From contig JADRCO010000567.1 of NCBI GenBank assembly GCA_021464525.1, positions 1 to 30,697 on the forward strand: a DNA stretch of 30,697 nucleotides, in the 5' to 3' direction. This document shows, one piece after another, positions 1 through 8,531 of the stretch (within the stretch, counting starts at the first letter, position 1; each line of letters begins with the position of its first letter). The stretch is from Rhizophagus sp. LPA8_4_AMF (Eukaryota; Glomeromycota; Glomeromycetes; Glomerales; Glomeraceae). The position numbers and the translations under genes were made by a program. The notes beneath the pieces are model-generated. The model had not been told where the DNA came from. It searched no databases and saw only the letters and a list, made by a program, of their open reading frames with translations.

Positions 1-1
1 T

Positions 2-511
2 TCTATGATTATGTGGGAATTTACATCTGGAGTACCACCATTTAATAATAGAGCACATGATTTTCAACTTAGTTTAAGTATTTGTGAAGATGAACGCCCT
101 GAAATTATTGAAAATACTCCACAATGCTATGTAGATTTGATGAAAAAATGTTGGGATGAAGATCCATTAAAAAGGCCATCTTCTAAGGAAGTTTTAGAAA
201 TTATTAAGAATTGGATTTATCTTCCTTATGGAAAGAAAGTTAAAGATATTAATGAAGAATTAAAATGCAATGTTATGGAATTTATAAATGCACCAATTGG
301 GGGTAACAAACTTACTACTAAATTGCATCCACAAGCATATTATACAAGTCGCTTACTTGATTTTAGTAGTAATAAATTGAATGAAATTCTTGAAAGTAGA
401 GATTTACAAGTTTATTATTCAAGTCAATCTACTAGTGGAAAAGTGAATGAAATGCTAGTAAGCAAAGATTTGGATGAATGTCTAGTTAATTTGAAGTCAT
501 TAGGTATGTAA
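2..511 (+). CDS. TKL-type protein kinase, C-lobe and tail (5'-truncated by window edge)
   Basis: The reading frame is already open at base 2 and runs to a TAA at 509-511. The visible protein begins in helix F of a protein kinase (SMIMWEFTSGVPPF), continues through the conserved CYVDLMKKCWDEDPLKRPSS segment with the C-lobe arginine (KRP), and ends in a Ser-rich tail of about 100 residues containing HPQAYYTSRLL. The same HPQA.Y.SRLL tail motif occurs in the kinase encoded at 24633-29854, so the two are family members. The N-lobe, HRD and DFG segments lie left of the window. The likely role is a cytosolic Ser/Thr or dual-specificity signalling kinase of the TKL class that is hugely expanded in Glomeromycotina. 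Substrate is unknown. The ATG at 5 is an internal methionine, not the start. The kinase call is secure; whether the whole gene is intact cannot be seen. Confidence 0.93.
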   Translation, partial: SMIMWEFTSGVPPFNNRAHDFQLSLSICEDERPEIIENTPQCYVDLMKKCWDEDPLKRPSSKEVLEIIKNWIYLPYGKKVKDINEELKCNVMEFINAPIGGNKLTTKLHPQAYYTSRLLDFSSNKLNEILESRDLQVYYSSQSTSGKVNEMLVSKDLDECLVNLKSLGM

Positions 512-599
512 TATAGTATATAAAAAGAATTAAATTTGCAAATTATTTGTGAAATTAATTTTATTTATTTATTTATTAGATAACAAAACAGATAAAAAA

Positions 600-1165
600 T
601 AGTGGTTTTATATAGAGATTGGAACCGTGTCATAAATGGTCACCCGGATGTCCGTGTAATTTTTGAAATCAGATACCCGGTTGAAATCGGGTGGTATGTT
701 GGCGCAGTATTTGAAATGGTCTGTTATTAAAACTGGGTTAAAACTTCTAATTTTAAAAATAATATTAATCTTGATATTATTTTTTACTTATGTATGTTTT
801 TTTCGTAATTATCAAATAAAATTACTTTATATATTTAATCAATCAGTATTATATTATTATATATGATATTTATAATTCTATTAATAAACAGTATCGGGAA
901 GATAATCTTTATTGTAAATATTCTAAACATTAAAAAAGTACGTACTATAGGTAAAGTGGTAAATGTGCGAAGAAATGAATGCTACTTTTAAAAAAAGTTC
1001 GTTAAAAGGCTTAAATTAGTTATTTTTCATAGCAGATTATCAACCCGGTTTGAATTTAATGCGGATATCCGGTTTGCCGAATATTGATCCGTGTCAACCT
1101 AATTTGATGTGGGTGACCCGGGTGATCATTAACCGGTTAGTTTTATAGGTTTTATAAGAACTCAG
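600..1165. repeat. Possible degenerate terminal-inverted-repeat element
   Basis: GC-richer blocks rich in CCCGG/ACCGG stand out from the AT-rich background at both ends. The left block (about 605-700) contains GGTCACCCGG; the reverse complement of the right block (about 1060-1165) contains GATCACCCGG followed by a similar ACATCAAATTAGG stretch. The similarity is patchy and no target-site duplication could be fixed. An old non-autonomous DNA transposon is possible; the call is weak. Confidence 0.3.
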
Positions 1166-1218
1166 TTTTTTTAAGTGGTATTTGATGTCATGCATTTAAC
1201 AGAAATTGTTGTTTAGAT

Positions 1219-1410
1219 TTATTCAAACACTAAGCTAGTGCACTAGCAAAATATTTTACAAGATTCTTAGTTTGTAATTTAAATGGTTCCTTTTTTTTAA
1301 TATTTTATGATTTTATTCATATATTTTATTTTCTTTTTTTAGAATTATTTAAACACTAAGCTAAGGCTAGAGTAGTAAATATTTTACAAATTACTTAGTT
1401 TGTAATATAA
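1219..1410. repeat. Pair of direct, hairpin-forming repeats
   Basis: Two copies of a unit of about 65 bp lie at 1219-1282 and 1345-1410. Each starts with AAACACTAAGCTA and ends with ACTTAGTTTGTAAT or a close variant, so each can fold back on itself (CACTAAG against CTTAGT). The first copy also contains the perfect 14-nt palindrome GCTAGTGCACTAGC at 1234-1247. The function is unknown; this could be a remnant of a foldback element. Confidence 0.55.
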
Positions 1411-1566
1411 ACCAATCTTTATTTTATATTAAATATAGAAAAAATGTATTTGTAACCATCCTTTTTTTTTGTTTTTTTTTTAATAATAAATTTATTATAT
1501 ATATTGTATAAAAAAAGTTTTATATGTAAAAATTTAATTTGGAAAACTTTTACTTAATGTACTAAA

Positions 1567-2903
1567 AACACGTGATTCATCTGCGCCTGATCTATTCCAT
1601 GTTTGATTGGCTGTCCAATCGTTGGTCAATGTGTATGTTCCGATGGCCAATTTTCATCGCTAATACAGTTCCGGTTAATGAAATTTTAATCATTAACGAA
1701 AAAAAGCTTAATTTGTTTTCTAATCATGTTTTATTTTCGGCCATTCCCAGGAGGTTTTTTAATATATACAGTATGTAACGTAAGATTATATATATTACAT
1801 GAGTCCCGGGTGCGACAGATCGATTACCGTAGCTTGATTTTAAAATCTTTTTTCAGTTTCTTTTTTTAGACTGGATCTTTTTTTAATAATATTTTTTTCA
1901 GTCTCTTTTTGTTAGACGGGATTTTTTTAATGTTAATTTTTTTAGCTCTTTAAAACCGAGATTTTAACAATTTTTCTTTCCGATTTTTTTATTAAAACTG
2001 AATTTTTTATTTTTCGTCCCAGTTTTTTCTCTTTAAAATAATCTAATATGTTTTTATTTAATTTTATATTTATTTTTATACATATTTTTTTTATGTATAG
2101 GTTATATGAAAATATTAAGCAAATATAATAGAATTAAATAAATAACTCATAAACTCACTAGCTGTAAAAATTGAATAGCATATTATCGTTATTACCGTCT
2201 AGCACTGCATATAGTACCCCGGGTCTTATACAAAAAACCTGGTTCAAAAATTGAATAATACCCGGGGGTACTTTGTAAGATACCGGGTATTATATAAGGG
2301 GTATAAAATATAATTTTTACCAGAATTAAGCTAAAGATACCAAAATTAAGGGGGGGTACTAATCAAGGGTAAAATTTTTGTACCTAGTAAAATACCCGGG
2401 TCTTATAAGGTGGGGGTACGCTCAAAGGGGGATACTATATGCAGTGCTAGACGGTATTTATTTTGTCTTTTGGATCGGTGATCGTACAATTATTTTTTAT
2501 TTTCTTCCATAGAAACAATAAATTTCACTAAACTCAACCTAGGTAATCATTTTACATTAACTTGCTTTTTACAAAGAAAAGGAAGAATATTTACAGATCG
2601 GATTGACGTTACAGTTCTACAGTAAGCGTGATTTCTAATTTTAATAATTTTTTTCCCTAATTTTTTTCTATTTTTTCTTTTTTTTTTTGTTCTTTCACCC
2701 TTAGGTTTGTTTGGACCGGAGATATAATCAAAATAAAATATTTTTTTTTTTTGTTAGTTAGAATAAGTATATTTTTCTTTTTACTTAAAATATAAAACGT
2801 GTTGATATTACAAGATTATTTTATCTAAATATAAACAAAAATTTTATTGTTATATTGATTTAAACTCATTTAATCCTGTTGCAACGCAACAGGCTACAGC
2901 TAG
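1567..2903 (+). mobile_element. Dispersed noncoding repeat, copy A, with Helitron-like 3' terminus
   Basis: This is collinear with 14464-16171 over several blocks: AACACGTGAT near the 5' end, the GGTTAATGAA block, the T-rich TTTAGACTGGATC block, GTAAGCGTGATTT, TTCTTTCACC, and finally CATTTAATCCTGTTGCAAC. It ends in an 8-bp-arm hairpin (CCTGTTGC 2875-2882, GCAACAGG 2886-2893), then 6 nt, then CTAG (2900-2903) followed by T. A hairpin shortly before CTRR at an A/T junction is the textbook 3' end of a Helitron. No Rep/helicase coding remains, so it would be non-autonomous. Relative to copy B it carries about 500 bp of extra sequence (about 2050-2580), including a TIR element. The 5' limit is approximate. 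Confidence 0.5.
2193..2456. mobile_element. MITE with 28-bp terminal inverted repeats
   Basis: The left end TACCGTCTAGCACTGCATAT continues to TAGTACCCC. The reverse complement of the right end gives the same sequence with one inserted base, so the arms pair over about 28 bp. The TA at both ends (2193-2194, 2455-2456) fits a Tc1/mariner-type TA target duplication. Inside, ACCCGGGTCTTATA occurs twice (around 2217 and 2393) and several CCCGG-containing stretches fold further. No coding capacity. It lies inside the extra segment of dispersed repeat copy A. Confidence 0.75.
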
Positions 2904-3458
2904 TATTTGTCTGATTTGTTTGTGTAGCACATGATTTCAGTGTCGAATGTGTTTCACCAATAGAATGGCATATGACCGAAAAATGCAACCGACCGGAACT
3001 GAACAGGCTACTGCATAGACATATATAGTCCTTCGCTTCGCTCTGGACAAAAAGTAAAAACTACACAAATTGCAATACTATATTTAAAAAAACTCTCACG
3101 GCATATTTTTATTATAATTTCTATCTTTTTTAATATAAATTATTAGATATACTGTATGAAGCTATTTGCTACCTCCGCTACTCCAGAAACATAGGAAAAT
3201 ATGCCAGATCTGATAAAATTATGTTTCTGGACGCACAAGATGTTTCCATCTGGAGTAGTTCGCAGTTTTTCTTTATCTACTCGAATCTTCATGACCAAAT
3301 TTATATATCCTAATGCGTTAAATGTATGAACCTTCAAGTTTATTCAAGTTTAAGCGGACGGTAAAACTTAAGCAATATATTGAAAAAATTTACTGGGTGT
3401 ATGTTAAATAAGTTATATATTTGGGTCTCCAAGGTCCAAGTCATTTAATGATTGTATT

Positions 3459-5340
3459 TTATAATGCAACTTGACATCTTTCAGCATGATATTTCTTAGT
3501 TTCGGTAACTATTATTGCAAAGTAATATCAGCCAATTAAGTCAAATTATATTGTACATATTAAAGTATGATTACAAACCCATATGTTCGATCTCTTCTTT
3601 CGATAATCGTCCTTTGATGGTTATTTCACTTGACCTGCCAGTTGATTTATCAACAGCAGAAACCTAAAAAAAATTAGAAAGTAAAAAATTCACGATTAAA
3701 ATTGTAGTGACATTTTTTATACGAATACATACTTTTAAGTTTCCATCGATTCCATGAAAATTGAAGGTAACTTCAATTTGTGGAACATCTTTTGGTGCTG
3801 GAGGAATTCCAGATAACTCAAATTTTCCAAGAAAGTTATTATCTATTGTTTGGGTACGTTCACCTTCATATACTCTAATCAATATATTAGGTTGATCATC
3901 AAAATCCGTAGATATAATTTCACTTTTCTTGGTAGGTATTGTGACATTACGTTTCACAATAGGCATAAATTCACCATCAAGAGTCTCTATACCCAATGAC
4001 AAAACAGCAGCATCAAGTAAAAGAAAATCTTGAAGCTTTTCAGAAAGATTACCAGATAAATTAGCAGCTTGTATAGCAGCACCATAAACTGCTGCTTCAT
4101 CGGGATTAATAGATTTGTTTAGTTCTTTGACATTAAAGAAATCAGATATCATCCTTTGAATTTTAGGAATACGTGTTGAGCCACCAACCAAAACAATTTC
4201 GTGAACATAACGTTTATCGATTTTACTATCTTGCAACACTTTCTCAATAAGTTCCATTATCGGTTGGAACAAATCTTGATTTAATTCTTCGAATTTGGTA
4301 CGTGTCAAAGAGGTATAAAAATCGATATCTTCAAAAAGATAAGCAATTTCGATGAAAGAATGTGTTGATGTTGAAAGTGTGCATTTTGCATGTTCACAAT
4401 GTTCCCTTAGACGACAGAGAGCACGTGCATCAGAAGGAAGATCTTTCTTAAATTTACTTTTGAATTCTTGTACAAAATGATTTATAAGACGGTTGTCAAA
4501 ATCTTTTCCACCAAGATGATTATTACCAGAAACAGCCTTTACTTCATGAATTTCATTTTCAATTGTTAATAGAGAGACACTACAAGCACCACCACCCAAA
4601 TCAAAGATAAGAACATTATATTCTAGATGAGTAGTAATATTTTTCAGTCCATAAGCAATGGACGCTGCAGTTGATCCAACAATGATACGAATTACATTCA
4701 AACCGGCAATCAACCCAGCAACTTTTACAGCTTCACGTTGAAAAAGACCAAAGCAAGATGGTACTGTAATTACAATATTTTCAATTTGTGTACCAAGAAA
4801 AGTTTCTGCAGTTTCTTTCATTTCTACCAATATCATGGACAATATTTCTTCAGGTGCAAAATTTTTTTCTTCTCCCTTATATTTGATACAAACATATGGT
4901 ATTTCATTTTTCTCAATGACTCTAAACGGCCAATGCTATATATATTTTCGAGCAGAGTTTTCAATGAACTCAATTCTTTTTTTTAAAAATTATAATATTC
5001 AAATAGCATACCTTCAAATTAAGTTGAATGTTAGGATCACTATAATTACAACCGATGAGACGGTAAATGTCAAAAACAGTATTATATGGATTCCTATAAA
5101 TTTGATTTTTTGCCGGATCGCCAATAAGAACTCCTGTATCAGTAAATGCGACATATGATGGTGTTGTGCGATTACCCCATTTGTTGGCAATAATTTCGAC
5201 ACCGTCATTTATCCAAACACCGACGCGGGAGTACTGCATTTCCTAAATCAATACCGACTATAATTCAAACAAGTTAAAACAACATTTGTCAGAAATAAAA
5301 AACAATTTTATGTCAGGATTTTATAATTACCGGTCACCAT
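3459..5340 (-). pseudogene. Degenerate Hsp70-family chaperone gene, five exons, frameshifted
   Basis: Model on the minus strand: exons 5331-5340, 5012-5257, 3733-4935, 3579-3663 and 3459-3508; the introns of 73, 76, 69 and 70 nt all have GT-AG ends. The product is about 530 residues (cytosolic Hsp70s are about 640-650). It starts MVTVGIDLG (phosphate loop 1), continues [21 protein letters not shown], the ATPase core with [21 protein letters not shown] and NKSINPDEA, then the substrate domain [20 protein letters not shown] and VSAVDKSTGR, and stops soon after LSKEEIEHM, so the helical lid is nearly absent. Exon 2 has 7 rather than 6 bases between the Gly and Tyr codons of the GTTYS motif (5234-5240), shifting the frame. 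Residues equivalent to bovine Hsc70 K71, E175, T204 and D206 read Y, G, A and S. The fold family is certain; the protein is either a dead gene or a non-hydrolysing pseudo-chaperone if the shift is a sequencing error or translation starts at the internal ATG at 5239. Confidence 0.85.
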
Positions 5341-5883
5341 ATTTGATATTTTAAATAATATGTTTATTAAAAAAAATGACCAAGAAAGCGGACATCGCAA
5401 TTTGTAGGGTACTTTTATTAAATATCTATTATTTGTATCACAAATAAATTTGTGAAACTGGGATAAAAACAAATATCGTAACAGGTAATATACTATTCTA
5501 ATTTTACTATATACAAAGTCAATATCTAGCTTTGAGGATTCGGTTTATCAAACGATTAAACTTCTAATAGTACATTCTAAAATGGTAAAAAAATAAATAA
5601 ATAAATAAATAAATAAATAGCAATCGTAGCATGGTAAATCATTACATTTTACTCACCCAATGGAGGAAAATCTTCATTTTACTTAGTATTTTTAATACCC
5701 CTTCTTGTGTTACGTTATAAAAAAAGCAAAATAACAATCAAAACATTCAAAATATTCTTAAAAGAAATTACTTAACTTCTTTCTTTGTTTAATAATTTAA
5801 TTAGTTTTCTAAATTTTCGAATAAAAAATTCATTTTTATTTTTTTTTTATTTTCTTTTTATTAAGGAATAACTCTATCAAATA
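5341..5883. promoter_or_regulatory. Divergent intergenic region between Hsp70-like gene and kinase gene
   Basis: These 543 bp separate two divergent start codons, so they should hold both promoters. The stretch just before the kinase ATG (about 5760-5880) is pyrimidine-rich on the plus strand, as is common upstream of fungal starts. No TATA box or heat-shock element could be pinned down with confidence. It contains an (AAAT)n microsatellite. Confidence 0.4.
5588..5619 (+). repeat. (AAAT)n microsatellite
   Basis: Eight uninterrupted AAAT units. Such tracts often form the 3' tails of LINE insertions in these genomes, but no flanking target duplication is visible here. Confidence 0.9.
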
Positions 5884-7687
5884 ATGGATAAACAAAAAAT
5901 TTATAAGAAATGTAATGAATGTAATAAAATAAGAATAGTTTTAAGTGAAAGTGTTCAGGTTTGTCAATTTTGTAAGATAAATGGAGACGAATTTATTGAT
6001 AGTCTTATTAGACAAACACAAACAAATCATGTTCGTAAAAAAAAAGGAAAAGGGGCTAAAAACTTTATATCAAAAATGAAATTTCAATTCGCATGTAATT
6101 TGGAGTTTATTCCCTATGACAAATTCACAAATATTAAATATATTACTGCAGGAGGATTTAGTCAAATTTATAAAGCTACTTGGTCTAATTACCAAATTTC
6201 TGGATTGAATTATAAATTTGAACAATCTGAGAATGAGGTTGTTCTTAAGAAGCTTAATAATTCAAAAAAAATTACGTCCAAGGAGCTAAATGAGGTACCG
6301 TAGTATATAGTTTTATATTAATTAATAAATTATCATAATTAAAAGTTTTTTTATATAGCTCGAGATATTTTATCAGCTTTCTTCAAATACGAACAATGGA
6401 ACTAACATTGGAACTAATGTTAGTAAATATTTTGGAATTACTCAAGATCCTGTTACTCGTGATATAATTATTATAATGCGATATTATAATTCAGGAGATT
6501 TGATAACGTACTTAAAAGATAATTTTTATAACTTTAGGTGGGTGACAAAATTGAATAGCATAAGAATGATAGTAGATGGTCTTATTCAATTACATAGTGT
6601 AAATATTATCCACAGGGATTTACATAGTGGAAACATATTATTTAATAGAAAAAAACATGAATATGCAAGTGTAGTAATAAGTGATCTGGGTATAAGTAAA
6701 TCTGCGACTGATTCTACAGAAAATAACAATAATGAAAATTATGGTATTATTCCCTATATGGCTCCAGAAATTTTTCGAGGTCAAAAATATACTACAGCTT
6801 CAGATATATATAGTTTTGGGATGATAATGTGGGAGTTTATGACAGGTAGAAGACCCTTTTGGAATGAAACTCATGATACAGAACTTATAATTAGTATACA
6901 TGATGGTTTACGACCACCAATTGTCACGAATGCACCTGAAGGGTATGTTGAATTAATGAAAGAATGTTGGCATTCTGATCCAAATAGAAGACCAAAAGCC
7001 ACCGATATAAAGGACAAAATTTGTATAATGCATAAGATTGAACATGAAAACAATTGTGATAATCCAACTGAAGTTATAGAATCACCAGATATTGGACCCT
7101 TAACAATATATAATCCGGGTGCCGTTTATAAAAGTAGACCTTTAAGTGGTATGATTCGATCTGCAATGTCTGTAAAGAGTTCAAGAAGTCAATCTGTTAA
7201 TTTAGAAACTGGTAAAGTTTTATTATATTAAAAATTCATTTTATATCACTATTTAACTTTTTTTTACTATAATAATTAGATACATTTTATTATTATCAGA
7301 CATCGTCTACTGGTAATTAATCAATTATATATTTGTTATTGTTTGAGATATCATTCATTATATTAATAGCCGTTATTCTTTTAAAGTTAAAAGAAAATTC
7401 GATGAAATCGATGACGATAATGGTATGATACCAAATAAACTTTATTGTAAAGATTATGTATTAATTTAAAAGAGTAAAATTTATTTTTATTACTATACTC
7501 ATTTTATAATCTGATTGAATTCTTTAGATTATTCAACAAAAGAAATTGAATTTGATATAGATAATCATAATAATGGTAAGTTTTTATAAATATTTATATT
7601 ACTTTATTATATTTTGACCTAATTTCTTTTTTAAAATTTATTAACGTAGAATATAATTCCAGAGAAATTGAATTTGATATATATTAA
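5884..7687 (+). CDS. TKL-type protein kinase with N-terminal zinc knuckle, six-exon model
   Basis: Exons 5884-6294, 6359-7211, 7300-7312, 7370-7446, 7528-7575 and 7650-7687 join to 1440 nt (479 residues). The N-terminus has two CxxC pairs (CNEC about residue 10, CQFC about residue 28), a likely zinc knuckle. The kinase domain follows: glycine loop AGGFSQIYKATW (about 92), VVLKK lysine (about 122), helix-C Glu in LNELEIF at the exon 1/2 junction, HRDLHSGN (about 190), SDLG in place of DFG, MAPE, DIYSFGMIMWEF and CWHSDPNRRP. If exon 2 is read through, the protein stops at 7231 (427 residues). The spliced tail instead gives KRKFDEIDDDNG and two copies of an EIEFDI motif, all in frame. Catalytic residues are complete, so an active signalling kinase is expected. 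The kinase call is very secure; the tail exons are inferred from splice signals and frame. Confidence 0.9.
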
Positions 7688-7867
7688 TAATCTTTAATTT
7701 TTCAAAGTGAAATAATTTTTTATTGTTATTATTATTATTTTTTTTTCTAATATAATAAATTATTTAATAAATTATTTTTAGTGCTTTTAGGATATTCTAT
7801 TATATATGACAAAGATTTTATCGCTATTTAATTAAATTATACAAAAAAGAAAATTTGTGAAAAATAA
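7688..7867. other. Short AT-rich spacer between convergent genes
   Basis: Low-complexity A/T DNA between the kinase stop and the start of the duplicated segment. Nothing recognisable. Confidence 0.6.
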
Positions 7868-8531
7868 TTAATTTTCTAAATTTGTAAATTTGTAATCCAC
7901 AAGAATCATTATATTTTAATAAATGTCTTAAACAAATTTTTCTTATGTCATAAAACTTAAATCTAAATATTGCGTAAATTTCAATAATTTTGTTATAGAT
8001 ATGCGATCTCATATAGTAATGCTGTCAAATATGTACAGTCCTTACATGAATTTGGCGTCTGGACTTATCATGCCATCGTTCAGTTGTCAAAAAATTTGAT
8101 AATGTTATAAACGATTATTTCAGTATAAAATTTTTTCGTTTCAAAATTTATAGAAATTTTATTAGGAACTCAAGAAATGTTTATCTGTCAAATTAAAAAT
8201 CAACTTGGCACAAATTAAGATTAGAAAAAAAAATAAAAATATTTTACTGAAAAAAAAAAAAATTCATTGTAATAAAAAATAAAAATTCATTATAAAAAAG
8301 TCATATGTTTTACACTTAAACCGGTGTAACGGCGCTCAATTAATAATTTTTTTATGTGATTTTACATGTTGAATATTAAAATTCGCTGTAGGGTACATTC
8401 GGAAGTAAATTCTTTGACAAACTAATTTCTCTTTATTTTTGTATAAATAATAATATATTATTAATAAATGATCGAAATAACAATATCATTATCGTATAAA
8501 TTTGTCTAATTTCCTATAATATTCTTCTTCT

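Larger units (their letters stand above)
512..3458. other. Repeat-rich intergenic region
   Basis: There is no convincing gene in this 2.9 kb. It contains a possible degenerate inverted-repeat element (about 600-1165), two hairpin-forming direct repeats (1219-1410), dispersed repeat copy A (about 1567-2903) with a TIR element inside it (2193-2456), and AT-rich filler with long T tracts. Short ORFs at 663-866, 1572-1778 and 3143-3337 (minus) show no recognisable domain and sit in repeats or low-complexity DNA. Confidence 0.6.

Noticed and set aside
663-866. 67-residue ORF
   Set aside because: Lies in a GC-patchy repeat and runs into low-complexity AT DNA; no domain.
1572-1778. 68-residue ORF
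   Set aside because: Inside dispersed repeat copy A, and the frame is not kept in copy B.
3143-3337. 64-residue minus-strand ORF just downstream of the Hsp70-like gene
   Set aside because: No recognisable domain and no splice path joining it to the Hsp70 frame, which already ends at 3459; probably a chance ORF.
4738-5158. Plus-strand ORFs opposite the Hsp70-like gene
   Set aside because: Antisense shadows of conserved Hsp70 exons.
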